In this document: piece by piece, positions 24,776-31,823 of the stretch
Numbering within the stretch: position 1 is the first letter of the stretch
Layout of the letters: every line of letters starts with the position of its first letter
Program-made: the position numbers and the translations under genes
From: Pseudomonadota bacterium
GTDB lineage: Bacteria; Myxococcota_A; UBA796; SXON01
DNA length: 54,306 bases
Assembly (NCBI GenBank): GCA_030684355.1
Contig: JAUXTN010000253.1
Span: 1-54,306, forward strand
Reading direction: 5' to 3'
The notes under the pieces: model-generated
Database searches by the model: none
What the model was told of the DNA's origin: nothing
What the model saw: only the letters and a program-made list of their open reading frames with translations

Positions 24776-25179
24776 CCCTCCGGCTCGATCGAGATCCGGA
24801 TCCGGTAGGGCATGGAGCCGAGCTGCTCTTCCCGGAGCCCAATCGAGACCTCGTGGGCCAAGTCGTCCACGTGCGTCACGAGGGCCACGACCCTCCGGCC
24901 GAAGCCGTCCAGGTCTTCCGCAGGCACGATGCGTTCAATGGCGAACGAGACCTTGCCGGGGACGGGAGGGGCGGGCGAGGCGCGGCCCAGGAAGGGGTTA
25001 GCGGGGGCCTGCGCCGCCGCATCCGCGGGGACGAAGTGCAGCGCGCGTCCAGGGATCAGAACGCGCACCTGCGCTTCCAGCACGGCCACCCTCCTGGCGA
25101 GCGCCCGGAGCTCGTCCTTTGCCTCGTACGCGGCATGGATGGCGTAGTCCGCTGTGGTCGGGGCCGAAATGTCTCCCAT
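24772..25179 (-). CDS. Protein of unknown function with N-terminal coiled coil
   Basis: A 135-residue protein with AAGGAG 7 bases before the ATG. Residues about 12-40 have heptad spacing; the C-terminal half is a beta-rich domain with alternating Val/Ile/Arg ('RRVVALVTHVDDL', 'YRIRISIEPEG'). No family recognised. Its own start is 3 bases after the stop of the zinc-domain gene at 25183. Confidence 0.62.
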   Translation of the reverse strand: MGDISAPTTADYAIHAAYEAKDELRALARRVAVLEAQVRVLIPGRALHFVPADAAAQAPANPFLGRASPAPPVPGKVSFAIERIVPAEDLDGFGRRVVALVTHVDDLAHEVSIGLREEQLGSMPYRIRISIEPEG

Positions 25180-25182
25180 CGG

Positions 25183-25359
25183 TCACTCCTTCTTCTCGTC
25201 GGGGCACCCATCGCGGTGGACCCACCGGACGAAGACCTGCCCCGTGATGGGGTGCGGCCCGACCACCTCCCGCCGCAGCATGGACACGTCCGCGACGTCC
25301 TCGGTGCATTCGTAGCAGAACGGCGTCCCGTGTTTCGGGCACAGGGCTGGCGCGTCCAT
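25183..25359 (-). CDS. Short zinc-knuckle protein, paralogue of the N-terminus of the gene at 36139
   Basis: A 58-residue protein; the ATG has a GGAGGGGG site upstream. It contains Cys-Pro-Lys-His, Phe-Cys-x-x-Cys and a final Gly-Cys-Pro. The middle 'GPHPITGQ' and 'RWVHR' segments are also found, nearly identical, in the N-terminal part of the 200-residue protein encoded at 36139 on the other strand. Four cysteine/histidine ligands suggest a small zinc domain. Function unknown. Confidence 0.68.
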   Translation of the reverse strand: MDAPALCPKHGTPFCYECTEDVADVSMLRREVVGPHPITGQVFVRWVHRDGCPDEKKE

Positions 25360-25362
25360 CGG

Positions 25363-25815
25363 TTACACCCCCTCCGGCGGATCCGGGAGCGGCTGCCAGA
25401 AGGCAGGATCAGGGCTGAACACTCCCCTACCATCCAGCATCCAAATCAGGCAACCGGCGAAGCGCTGCCGGGTAGCGATGAACGCGCGCCTGTCGTCCGT
25501 GCCGGGCCACACGAGGACTCGCTGCCCCTCTTCCGGCAACCTCTCCTCCACCCAAATCCACCTCGGCGCGCGGCGGGCCATGGCGACGAGGGAGAGGACC
25601 AGGGCCGGGAGCTGCCCTTGTTTATCGCAATGGATGAGCAGACCACCCGCGATGGTCGCGTCTTTGTCGTCGAGGCCGTTCTCGGCAAGCGCGAGGCGCT
25701 CCGGCGGGACCTCCTCTACGCTGAGCACGTCGCCGCGCTCGTCCCGCGTGACCCAAAGGCAGACCGCGCCGTGGAGCGCGAGACGGAGGCGGAGATCGGA
25801 CGGAGAGAGGGTCAC
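25363..25815 (-). CDS. DUF551-domain protein
   Basis: A 150-residue protein with a GTG start. The C-terminal half has the DUF551 pattern: Trp-Ile-x-Val-x-Glu-Arg-Leu-Pro, then Val-Leu-Val-Trp, then Phe-Trp-Gln-Pro-Leu-Pro. DUF551 occurs in many phage accessory proteins and has no established role. The N-terminal half is a separate alpha/beta part. It overlaps the previous gene by 4 bases (GTGA). Confidence 0.68.
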   Translation of the reverse strand: MTLSPSDLRLRLALHGAVCLWVTRDERGDVLSVEEVPPERLALAENGLDDKDATIAGGLLIHCDKQGQLPALVLSLVAMARRAPRWIWVEERLPEEGQRVLVWPGTDDRRAFIATRQRFAGCLIWMLDGRGVFSPDPAFWQPLPDPPEGV

Positions 25816-26132
25816 GGGGTCACGACCGGATTCTGCGCGAGCAGCGTGACCATGCGCGAGTGCGCCCTCCGCGCACTAGCGTAACGAAGCCTCCGCGTTC
25901 GAATCGTTCGCGCCCTGCCCGCAGCGCGCAGTTCCCTAGCGTATTCCTCGACGGCCCTCCGGAGCTTTGTTCTGTACTCTGCAACGTCGTCGCGAACATC
26001 ACGAATTGCCGCTCGGGCAGTGTCGCGCTCGGCCTCGGTCCTCGTGAGCGCGTCCACGAGAACACAGAGCTTGAGCCTTCTGGATTGCGAACGTCTGCGT
26101 GACGGGGGAGGGGCGGCGGGCGCATCGGTCAC
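25812..26132 (-). CDS. Basic helical protein
   Basis: A 106-residue protein with GTG start overlapping the previous stop. Residues about 18-70 form a long charged helix with heptad-like spacing; the ends are rich in arginine. Probably a small coiled-coil nucleic-acid-binding or scaffolding protein. No family recognised. Confidence 0.58.
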   Translation of the reverse strand: MTDAPAAPPPSRRRSQSRRLKLCVLVDALTRTEAERDTARAAIRDVRDDVAEYRTKLRRAVEEYARELRAAGRARTIRTRRLRYASARRAHSRMVTLLAQNPVVTP

Positions 26133-26446
26133 GGCCGCACCATCGCCTGGGCCAAACGCTCGCGCTTCTCTTTGGCGGCGGCTTCTTCCTCAAGCGCTTT
26201 GGCGCGGCAGAACTGCTCTTCCGTCATGAAAACGACGTAGCGCCCCGTGGCCGGGTTCTTCCACCACGTCGGAGGCGAAGGGAATCTGCCGCTCGCGATG
26301 CATGCCGAGCGGAAGGTCTCCACCGCATCGAAGACGGCGTTCGCGAGACGGCTCAGTTTTTCGGTCATCTCGTCGTAAACGGGGCCATAAGAGGGGGACG
26401 GGGAGGCGGGTGCATCAGCTGTTGACACGCCTTCAAGATGAGCCAC
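26129..26446 (-). CDS. Protein of unknown function
   Basis: A 105-residue protein with a GTG start and no clear ribosome binding site. The middle has a helix with alternating hydrophobic residues (about 25-55), an aromatic segment Pro-Thr-Trp-Trp, and a C-terminal Glu/Lys/Ala-rich helix. Overlaps the next gene by 4 bases. Function unknown. Confidence 0.55.
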   Translation of the reverse strand: MAHLEGVSTADAPASPSPSYGPVYDEMTEKLSRLANAVFDAVETFRSACIASGRFPSPPTWWKNPATGRYVVFMTEEQFCRAKALEEEAAAKEKRERLAQAMVRP

Positions 26447-26466
26447 GGGGCCGGATTTCGCAAGCC

Positions 26467-26679
26467 CTACCTTCGGAACGGCACGACATTCTCCGGCAGG
26501 TCCGATTCCTCTTCCGGGACCGGCTCCTCCGGAAGCGAGTCCGATACCGTCCGCCTGAAACGAAACGTTTCATTCAGGAGCAGGCCGGGGAGCCGCGCGC
26601 CCTCGGCGAGCAGCTCGTCCAGGATCCGGAGTAGCCGCCTCCGGTCCTCCTCGGTCTGACACTCGATGGGCCTGCGCAC
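26467..26679 (-). CDS. First gene of the leftward operon; small acidic protein
   Basis: A protein of 70 residues if it starts at the GTG at 26679, or 79 if at a TTG at 26706. It is rich in Glu, Arg and Leu, with a helix over residues 10-30 and an acidic Pro/Glu-rich tail. Neither start has a good ribosome binding site, and the TTG lies inside the T-run of a hairpin. It may be translated from a leaderless or unusual mRNA start. Function unknown. Confidence 0.45.
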   Translation of the reverse strand: MRRPIECQTEEDRRRLLRILDELLAEGARLPGLLLNETFRFRRTVSDSLPEEPVPEEESDLPENVVPFRR

Positions 26680-26706
26680 CGGGGAGAATGCTACGCCCGA
26701 AAGCAA

Positions 26707-26732
26707 AAGGCCCGGGCGCGTCCCCGGGCCTT
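26707..26732 (-). terminator. Terminator-like hairpin at the head of the leftward operon
   Basis: A perfect 10-bp inverted repeat (26707-26716 with 26723-26732, loop of 6 bases) reads on the minus strand as AAGGCCCGGG...CCCGGGCCTT followed by TTGCTTTC. That is a good rho-independent terminator for leftward transcription. It lies just before the first gene of the leftward operon, so it could act as an attenuator for that operon or stop leftward transcripts from further right. Confidence 0.68.
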
Positions 26733-26759
26733 GCGTCTACTGTGGGTGCGCCGTAGACT
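26731..26759 (+). promoter_or_regulatory. Possible rightward promoter
   Basis: TTGCGT (26731-26736) and TAGACT (26754-26759) with a 17-bp spacer give a weak sigma-70-like match in the divergent control region, 50-250 bases upstream of the rightward early operon. It matches at three and four of six positions. Low-GC patches around 26765-26775 would aid melting. Low confidence, given the long distance to the first rightward gene. Confidence 0.3.
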
Positions 26760-26775
26760 GGCGCTGCTATGAAAA

Positions 26776-26815
26776 CCCGCGGGGCAAGCATACCACCTTC
26801 GAGCGACCCCGCGGG
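26776..26815. promoter_or_regulatory. Pair of CCCGCGGG palindromes (candidate operators)
   Basis: Two copies of the 8-bp palindrome CCCGCGGG (26776-26783 and 26808-26815) have centres exactly 32 bp apart, about three DNA turns. The bases outside also mirror each other (CCCGCGGGG and CCCCGCGGG). A leftward -10-like TATGCT lies between them (26787-26792). This is an arrangement expected of operator sites for a dimeric repressor controlling the leftward operon. Binding protein unknown; the HTH protein at 27172 is a candidate. Confidence 0.4.
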
Positions 26816-26816
26816 C

Positions 26817-27171
26817 GCGAGTTTCTATCTCCCGAGCGATACAGGGCGATGCGTTCACGGGGAAGCTCCGAACAGGGCGGAGCGCGCCGATGTCTGAAAC
26901 TGCGGTTTGATTCCGGGCTCCGCGCGGGTACTTGATCCCGCAACAGGCCAGCGTCCCGGTCGTGAAATCCTCTCCGCCAACGGCGGCCAGACTCCGCAGA
27001 CGTAAGGACACACGGACCCCCATAGCAGCCGGAGGGGCTCTCCCCCGCAAGGAGGAGGGAGGGACGGCCTGCTATCCAGGGCCCCTTGGCGGGCCGGGCG
27101 TCGCAAAAGAATTCCGCTTGCATCGCGTTTTTTCTCTTGCGGAATCGGGATTATGGCCCCATCCTTCCCGC
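26817..27171. other. Divergent control region without a gene
   Basis: About 350 bases with no convincing gene. It holds a small hairpin (CCGCC-AAC-GGCGG, 26974-26986) and a long-range pairing ATAGCAG (27022-27028) with CTGCTAT (27069-27075). The latter encloses GGGG-CTCT-CCCC and a purine-rich tract with Shine-Dalgarno-like GGAGGAGG. A dyad ATTCCGC (27111-27117) with GCGGAAT (27139-27145) lies before the HTH gene, and GATTAT/TTATGG near 27149-27156 could serve as its -10. The lower GC content of 27100-27160 fits a promoter. Confidence 0.55.
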
Positions 27172-27399
27172 ATGACCGCAACCGAGAAACTCCTCTCCCT
27201 CGCCGCGAAGGCCGGCATCACCCAGAAGGAGATCGCCGCGGCGTCCGGAATCTCCGAGAGCGCCCTCTCTCGCATGGCGACCGGCGAGACGAGCCGCCAG
27301 TGCTCACCCGAGGAAGCCGCCGCCATTCTCGCCCTCGTCCGCGAGCGCACGGGCCGGACACGCGGGCTCTCGCTCAACGATCTCGTGAAGGTGGCCTGA
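27172..27399 (+). CDS. Helix-turn-helix regulator (Cro/XRE type)
   Basis: A 75-residue protein. Residues about 5-60 match a lambda-repressor-like HTH: a first helix, then Gly-Ile-Thr-Gln-Lys-Glu-Ile-Ala-x-x-Ser-Gly-Ile-Ser-Glu-Ser-x-Leu-Ser-Arg. It has no dimer or protease domain, so it resembles Cro or a small antitoxin-type regulator rather than a CI repressor. First gene of the rightward early operon, with a possible -10 element about 20 bases upstream, so the leader is short. The dyad at 27111-27145 may be its operator. The frame is open further upstream but has no good start. Confidence 0.72.
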   Translation: MTATEKLLSLAAKAGITQKEIAAASGISESALSRMATGETSRQCSPEEAAAILALVRERTGRTRGLSLNDLVKVA

Positions 27400-27400
27400 G

Positions 27401-27622
27401 GTGCTCCCGAGCCTCGACCGCGTCTGCGTCGCGTGCGGCGTCCCGAAGCCGCCGGACGCCTACCCGGTAAACAAGCGGCTCCCGTCCGGTCACGAGAGCC
27501 GGTGCCTGGCGTGTCATCACGGAGGCAGGAGCCAAGCGCGGGCGAGCGGGAAGCGGAAGATGGCGTTTCGGGCGCGCGTCGCCTTTACCGGATGGGGCCG
27601 CGGCCCCGCCGGGAAGCCCTAA
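27401..27622 (+). CDS. Small zinc-ribbon protein
   Basis: A 73-residue protein starting with GTG one base after the HTH gene. Cys-Val-Ala-Cys-Gly and Cys-Leu-Ala-Cys-His pairs are 22 residues apart, the pattern found in many small phage zinc proteins with the phrase Lys-Pro-x-x-x-Tyr between. C-terminal half is basic. Function unknown; nucleic acid binding is possible. Confidence 0.65.
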   Translation: MLPSLDRVCVACGVPKPPDAYPVNKRLPSGHESRCLACHHGGRSQARASGKRKMAFRARVAFTGWGRGPAGKP

Positions 27623-27631
27623 AAAAGAATC

Positions 27632-27654
27632 GGCCCCGGCGCTACACCGGGGCC
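27632..27654 (-). terminator. Leftward terminator-like hairpin
   Basis: A perfect 8-bp stem, GGCCCCGG (27632-27639) with CCGGGGCC (27647-27654), and a 7-base loop. On the minus strand it is followed by GATTCTTTTTT (from the A-run 27621-27626), a classical rho-independent terminator. There is no leftward gene to its right for 11 kb, so it would stop antisense transcripts. On the plus strand the same hairpin ends just before the AAGGAGG of the next gene. Confidence 0.66.
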
Positions 27655-27666
27655 AAGGAGGAATGC

Positions 27667-27948
27667 GTGACGATCATTCTCAACCTGTTCCGCAGGAAGC
27701 GCAACCCGGTAGAGGACGCCGTCTTCGACCGAGCCCGCGCGGAAGTGGGGCGCGTTCGCGACGTGCTCGAGCTGAGGAGCACGGCCCCGACCTACATATA
27801 CCGCGGCCACTGCGAGGACTGCGAGGGAGCCGTCGTGCTACTCGACGGGACGCGCTGCGAGGCCTGCGGATCGCGCTCTGTCGTGATCGTCGCCCAGGGC
27901 TGGGTCGGGAAGCCGAAGCCGGGATGGCGGGCCGAGGTGGCCGCGTGA
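27667..27948 (+). CDS. Protein with C-terminal zinc ribbon
   Basis: A 93-residue protein starting with GTG, preceded by AAGGAGG and 5 further bases. The N-terminal part is a basic helix; then Cys-Glu-Asp-Cys and Cys-Glu-Ala-Cys-Gly pairs 16 residues apart form a zinc ribbon. An ATG at 27663 lies in another frame and is not used. Function unknown. Confidence 0.62.
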   Translation: MTIILNLFRRKRNPVEDAVFDRARAEVGRVRDVLELRSTAPTYIYRGHCEDCEGAVVLLDGTRCEACGSRSVVIVAQGWVGKPKPGWRAEVAA

Positions 27949-28223
27949 GCGCCCTCCGGGCCTGCCGCTTCGGCGACCGCTGGGAGATCGTCCGGGACGT
28001 TGACGGCATCGGCCGCCGGATCGGGATCCTCCACGACAAGGCTGACGCGGATCGCTTTGTCGCGTCGGACGACCTGCTCGCCGCCTGCAAGGAGATGTCC
28101 GCCTGCGCCGGCCCGTGCGAGAACTGGCGGGGCGAGACGTTCACCGCCCTGCTTCACATCGAAGAGGCCATCGCGTTGGCCGAGTTCGACGGGGGCGCGA
28201 CAGCCGCGCCGAGAGAGGGATGA
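27945..28223 (+). CDS. Small protein of unknown function
   Basis: A 92-residue protein with GTG start overlapping the previous stop. The N-terminal strand pattern Arg-x-Glu-Ile-Val-Arg-Asp-Val-Asp is followed by a helical part with a Cys-x5-Cys pair. Similar short proteins built on 'AxxxAxxFVASHDLLAACKE' occur widely in phages ('DLLAACKEM' here), with no known role. Confidence 0.6.
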   Translation: MSALRACRFGDRWEIVRDVDGIGRRIGILHDKADADRFVASDDLLAACKEMSACAGPCENWRGETFTALLHIEEAIALAEFDGGATAAPREG

Positions 28224-28224
28224 G

Positions 28225-29799
28225 ATGAAAGCGACAGCCGCCCGAATCCACGTCGAGAACGACCCGTTCCCGGCGCTGCTCGAATCCGTCATGGCTCACT
28301 TCGCCGCGAGCGAGGGGCCGTACTTCACGACCGACGCCGAGGGGCTCTTCGAGCTGTTCCTCTCGGGCCTCCCTGACGACATCCGCCAGGTCTACACGTG
28401 CCACTCGTGCCGCCACTTCTTCGAGCGGTTCGGGGGGCTCGTGACGATCGGACCTGACGGCAAGCAGCGCCCGGCGGTATGGCCGCTCTCGTCCGTGACG
28501 GTCCACGCCTTCGCCGATGCTCTCCAGCTCGTGAACCTCGCCATCATCCGGGCCAAGGTCACCGGCGTCTTCCTCTCCCCGGACTCCATCCTGGGCACGC
28601 CAGAGACCGGCGTCTGGCATCACCTCTACGTCCGCAACCCGAAGCCCTACCGGCACGCGCTCCTGACGGCAGGACAGGCGATGGCCGAGAAGAGCGAAGA
28701 GCGCGGGATGCTCCTCCGGGGCCTCGCCGAGTTCCGCCGCGACACCGTCGAGAGGGCGATCCCGCTGCTCGAATCCGATTCCCTCTACCGCTCGGAGAAA
28801 GTCCTCGGCGTCGCGAAGTGGCTCCTTGCGCGGCACGACGAGCGCGAGACGACGAAGCACAAGGCGCACCGCGAGAATCTGACGTGGCGCGCGGTCGCGA
28901 CGGCTCCGCCCGGTTGGTGCCATGTCCGCTCCACGATGATCTCGACCCTGCTCGACGACATCCAGAGCGGGATGGAGTTCGGCGCGATCTCCCGGCGCTT
29001 CGCCGAGAAGATGCACCCTCTCCAGTACCTCCGTCCGCAGGCTCCGCCGTCCGCCGGCAACATCGCGCAGGCCGAGAAGGCGATCGAAGGGCTCAAGGCG
29101 GCCGGGTCGCTGCGGCGCCGGTACGCGACGATGGCCGACATCCAGACGCTCTGGACGCCCCCCGCACCCGTCCAGGGGCCGCCCGCCGGTGGGGTCTTCG
29201 GGCACCTCCTGCCGAAGCAGCCGGCGGAGGTCCAGAGCCTCGAAATCCCGCCCGTCCGGATCACGTGGGAGAAGTTCGCGGCGACCGTGCTCCCGACCGC
29301 GACGAAGATTGAATACCGCGTTCCGTCTCTCGGGCCGTTCGTGGCGCTCATCACAGCGGCCGACCCCGCCTCTCCGCCCATCCTCCAGTGGGACCGCGAG
29401 GACCGGCGGAACCCAGTGTCCTGGTACGTCTACCACAACGGCTCACGAGCCGAGCGGTGGGGGCTCGCGCAGGGCTCGCTCGTCGAAGTCTCGGCCGTCG
29501 CGCTCTTCCCCCCTCAGTGGGGAGAGGCGCCCCCGAGCGCTCACCACGGGACGGGCGCCATCTGCATCCTCCGCGGGGCGAAGGACTCGAAGAACGAATC
29601 CAACGCGCTCTTCCCCGAGATTCTCCGCTCCGAGTTCCACGCCGTCCGGGCCACCATCGAGGCGCATTCCAACCGCACTCCGCTCGAGATCCCCGACGGC
29701 GATCCGGTCGCGGGCGTCGACCTTCGGGGCTGGGACCAGACGTTCCGCGTCACGACGGGCCGCACCGTCCTCTCCTACCTGATCGACAGGTGGTCGTGA
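28225..29799 (+). CDS. Large conserved phage protein of unknown function
   Basis: A 524-residue soluble protein, the largest of the early region outside the methyltransferase. Near residues 58-75 it has Cys-His-Ser-Cys-Arg-His-Phe-Phe followed by Gly-Gly-Leu-Val-Thr-Ile; later 'WHHLYVRNP' and a C-terminal beta-rich half with several Trp. I recall proteins with this CxxC plus 'RFGGLVTI' pattern in several unrelated phages, always without a known function. Position in the early operon before recombination genes suggests takeover or DNA metabolism, which is inference. Confidence 0.65.
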   Translation: MKATAARIHVENDPFPALLESVMAHFAASEGPYFTTDAEGLFELFLSGLPDDIRQVYTCHSCRHFFERFGGLVTIGPDGKQRPAVWPLSSVTVHAFADALQLVNLAIIRAKVTGVFLSPDSILGTPETGVWHHLYVRNPKPYRHALLTAGQAMAEKSEERGMLLRGLAEFRRDTVERAIPLLESDSLYRSEKVLGVAKWLLARHDERETTKHKAHRENLTWRAVATAPPGWCHVRSTMISTLLDDIQSGMEFGAISRRFAEKMHPLQYLRPQAPPSAGNIAQAEKAIEGLKAAGSLRRRYATMADIQTLWTPPAPVQGPPAGGVFGHLLPKQPAEVQSLEIPPVRITWEKFAATVLPTATKIEYRVPSLGPFVALITAADPASPPILQWDREDRRNPVSWYVYHNGSRAERWGLAQGSLVEVSAVALFPPQWGEAPPSAHHGTGAICILRGAKDSKNESNALFPEILRSEFHAVRATIEAHSNRTPLEIPDGDPVAGVDLRGWDQTFRVTTGRTVLSYLIDRWS

Positions 29800-29993
29800 T
29801 GAGCGCCTCCCCTGCCCCCGAAGCCCCCTTCCGCGTCCTCCCGGCCCGCCGCGGTGTCGAGGTCGTCTCGCCGACTGGCGTGCCGTGGGCAACCTGCCAG
29901 TTCCCTTCTACGGCACACGCGATCGCCGTCCTCCTCTCCGAGTGCCACGGCGAACGACTCGTCCGGCTGCTCGCGGAAGGGGACAAGCTGTGA
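29799..29993 (+). CDS. Small protein of unknown function
   Basis: A 64-residue protein with TGATG overlap with the large gene before it. It has a short beta part with 'VEVVSPTG', then a helix containing Ala-Ile-Ala-Val-Leu-Leu-Ser-Glu. The next start overlaps its stop. No family recognised. Confidence 0.55.
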   Translation: MSASPAPEAPFRVLPARRGVEVVSPTGVPWATCQFPSTAHAIAVLLSECHGERLVRLLAEGDKL

Positions 29994-30226
29994 TGGACGC
30001 CACGCTCCTCCGCGACACCCTCTCGGCCCTCGGGGTGGCCGCCGCGGCGTTCCTCGTGAGCTTCGGCTTCTTCGCTGGCGTCTCATGGTGGGATCGGCGA
30101 CGGGCCGGGCGACGCGCGGCCGCCACCGCGAAGATTCTCGAAGAGCTGAGGACGAAGGGCTACGCCGTCATCCCGAAGGGGACCAAGTTCGACTACTGGC
30201 CGCTCGGCCCGGACGGTCCGAAGTGA
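29993..30226 (+). CDS. Single-pass membrane protein
   Basis: A 77-residue protein starting at the overlap TGATG. A hydrophobic helix of about 20 residues (12-32) follows a short acidic N-terminus; the Trp-Trp-Asp-Arg-Arg-Arg after it is a positive-inside stop. The C-terminal half is cytoplasmic, mixed charged. Small single-pass proteins in early operons may act on the host envelope; no direct evidence here. Confidence 0.6.
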   Translation: MDATLLRDTLSALGVAAAAFLVSFGFFAGVSWWDRRRAGRRAAATAKILEELRTKGYAVIPKGTKFDYWPLGPDGPK

Positions 30227-30471
30227 GCGCGGGCCCGATCATGATGGACGCGACGTCGCTCGTCTCCATCGTCGATGCCAAGCTCGCCGTCTGCGAGGCC
30301 CGGGACCGCGTCCGGCTCGAGGAGCGGGAGCTGGGCCGCATCCCGCGCTTCCGCGTCTTCACCCGCCAGCGGCAGGGAGAATTCGTGCTGAAGGCCCGCA
30401 TCGCCCTGGTCGTGGCCGAGAGCGCGCTCCGGGCCGCCGAGCGGCGGTTCCTGGACAGGACGGCGGAGTGA
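30223..30471 (+). CDS. Small helical protein
   Basis: An 82-residue protein with GTG start overlapping the previous stop. It has two charged helices (about 10-37 and 52-80) around the basic loop Arg-Ile-Pro-Arg-Phe-Arg-Val-Phe, so it may form a coiled-coil hairpin. An ATG pair at 30240-30246 is an alternative start. Function unknown. Confidence 0.55.
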   Translation: MSAGPIMMDATSLVSIVDAKLAVCEARDRVRLEERELGRIPRFRVFTRQRQGEFVLKARIALVVAESALRAAERRFLDRTAE

Positions 30472-30719
30472 TGGCTCAGGAACCGGAACCCGAGGCACTG
30501 CGGAAGTGGCGCGAGGCGTTCGCGGATGCGTGCCGGTGCACGGAGCTGCGCCTGGCCTCTCGCATCCTGTACCTGCGATATCTCGTCGAGCACGAGCGGC
30601 TCGACGCAGTCCCGTTCTGGCGCCCGTTTCGCCGCGCGGCACAGGCGCGCCGTGTCGCTGTAGCTCGCACCGCGTGGGAGAAGGCCGACCCGGAGGCCGA
30701 GGCGAGATGGCAACCATAG
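30471..30719 (+). CDS. Small basic helical protein
   Basis: An 82-residue protein with TGATG start at the preceding stop. It is helical and rich in Arg, Ala and Trp. Two cysteines near residue 23 are the only ones. It overlaps the next gene by 13 bases. No family recognised. Confidence 0.52.
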   Translation: MAQEPEPEALRKWREAFADACRCTELRLASRILYLRYLVEHERLDAVPFWRPFRRAAQARRVAVARTAWEKADPEAEARWQP

Positions 30720-30829
30720 CCCTCCTCGCCCTTCTTTCTTGGCTTGCGTGGACGATTGCCAATCTTGTATCCTTCCTCACAGAGAAAGAAGCCCCGGGGC
30801 CAACCCCCGAGGCGGGAGAAAACGAATGA
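30707..30829 (+). CDS. Very small membrane peptide
   Basis: A 40-residue peptide with one hydrophobic helix over residues 3-26, then Glu-Lys-Glu and a Pro/Gly/Glu-rich tail. It overlaps both neighbours, with GAGGCGAG before its ATG. The overlaps and the clean helix argue for a real gene. Function unknown. Confidence 0.55.
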   Translation: MATIALLALLSWLAWTIANLVSFLTEKEAPGPTPEAGENE

Positions 30830-31815
30830 ACGACTCCGCTCTCGCGATCATCGAAGACGCACCCTTCACTGCGGTCGCCGTCCGAGCGCAGGTACAGCTC
30901 ATCCAAGAAATCATGCGGGACGTCATGGTGGAGGGTGAGCACTACGGGACCATCCCGGGGTGCGGCGACAAGAAGACCCTGAAGCAGTCGGGCGCCGAGA
31001 AGCTCGCACTGGCCTTTCGACTGGCCCCGTCGTACAGGGTCGAGAAGGAGAACCTCGGCGGAGGGCATCGCGAGGTCACCGTTTACTGCGACCTGAAGTC
31101 CATCTCAACGGGCAGGGTCGTCGGGGCCGGCGTCGGGAGCTGCTCCACGATGGAGAGCAAGTACCGCTACCGCAACGTGGCCGACTACGAGGTCACCGGA
31201 GACCCGATCCCCCCCGACTCGAAGGAGCGCAAGAAAGAGTACCGGCGCCAGGGCTTCGGGATGAAGAAGGTCGACGACGTCTGGGAATGGGTGAAGTTCA
31301 CCGACGTAGCCAAGGCCGAAAACCCCGACATCGCCGACACGTGGAACACCGTGCTCAAGATGGCGAAGAAGCGTTCCCTGGTCGACGCAGTGAAGAGCAC
31401 GACGGCCGCGTCGGACATCTTCACGCAGGATCTCGAAGACGACGAGACCGGGGGCGACGGCGCCCCGCCCAAACCGACCGTCCCGATGCCGCAGCGCGCG
31501 AGCGCCACGAACGGCGCCCCCGCCCCCTCCCCCTCCACGCCCCCCGCCGAGCCGAAGCGCGGCCCCGAAGAGGTGGTCCTCGTGAAGGACGTGCGCGAGG
31601 TCGAGGACGCGAAGGGTAAGAAGTGGGGGGTCGACTCCGAGGACGGGCGGACGTTCATCACCCGCGATCCGAAGCTGTCCGAAGACGCATCGGTCGCAAA
31701 GGAGCTCGAGGCGCCCGTCCGGATCACGTACCACGCCGGGCCGGGAGGCGGCTTCGTCCTGGACTCCCTCGCGCCCGAGCCTGACGCCGCCCCGAAGACC
31801 ACGCCGGCCACATAG
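30826..31815 (+). CDS. Putative recombination protein (ssDNA annealing-like)
   Basis: A 329-residue protein starting by ATGA overlap. The conserved core (about 15-200) reads His-Tyr-Gly-x-Ile-Pro-Gly-Cys, Leu-Lys-Gln-Ser-Gly-Ala-Glu-Lys-Leu, a 'GVGSCSTMESKYR' segment and 'TVLKMAKKRSLVDAV'. I recall this core from phage proteins that stand next to nucleases and are annotated as recombination- or Rad52-like. The C-terminal 120 residues have a Pro/Ala-rich linker and a small beta domain. The next gene is a PD-(D/E)XK-type nuclease, a pair expected of a Red-like system. Confidence 0.55.
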   Translation: MNDSALAIIEDAPFTAVAVRAQVQLIQEIMRDVMVEGEHYGTIPGCGDKKTLKQSGAEKLALAFRLAPSYRVEKENLGGGHREVTVYCDLKSISTGRVVGAGVGSCSTMESKYRYRNVADYEVTGDPIPPDSKERKKEYRRQGFGMKKVDDVWEWVKFTDVAKAENPDIADTWNTVLKMAKKRSLVDAVKSTTAASDIFTQDLEDDETGGDGAPPKPTVPMPQRASATNGAPAPSPSTPPAEPKRGPEEVVLVKDVREVEDAKGKKWGVDSEDGRTFITRDPKLSEDASVAKELEAPVRITYHAGPGGGFVLDSLAPEPDAAPKTTPAT

Positions 31816-31823
31816 AGGCGAAC

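Noticed and set aside
26666..26935. An 89-codon rightward frame with a few cysteines
   Set aside because: It starts within the leftward first gene, crosses the terminator hairpin and both CCCGCGGG palindromes, and has weak third-position GC. A control region explains it better.
26707..27171. tRNA, integrase and attachment site in or near the control region
   Set aside because: No cloverleaf with conserved tRNA bases, no integrase-like Arg/His/Tyr motif and no repeated core were seen here or elsewhere in the window.
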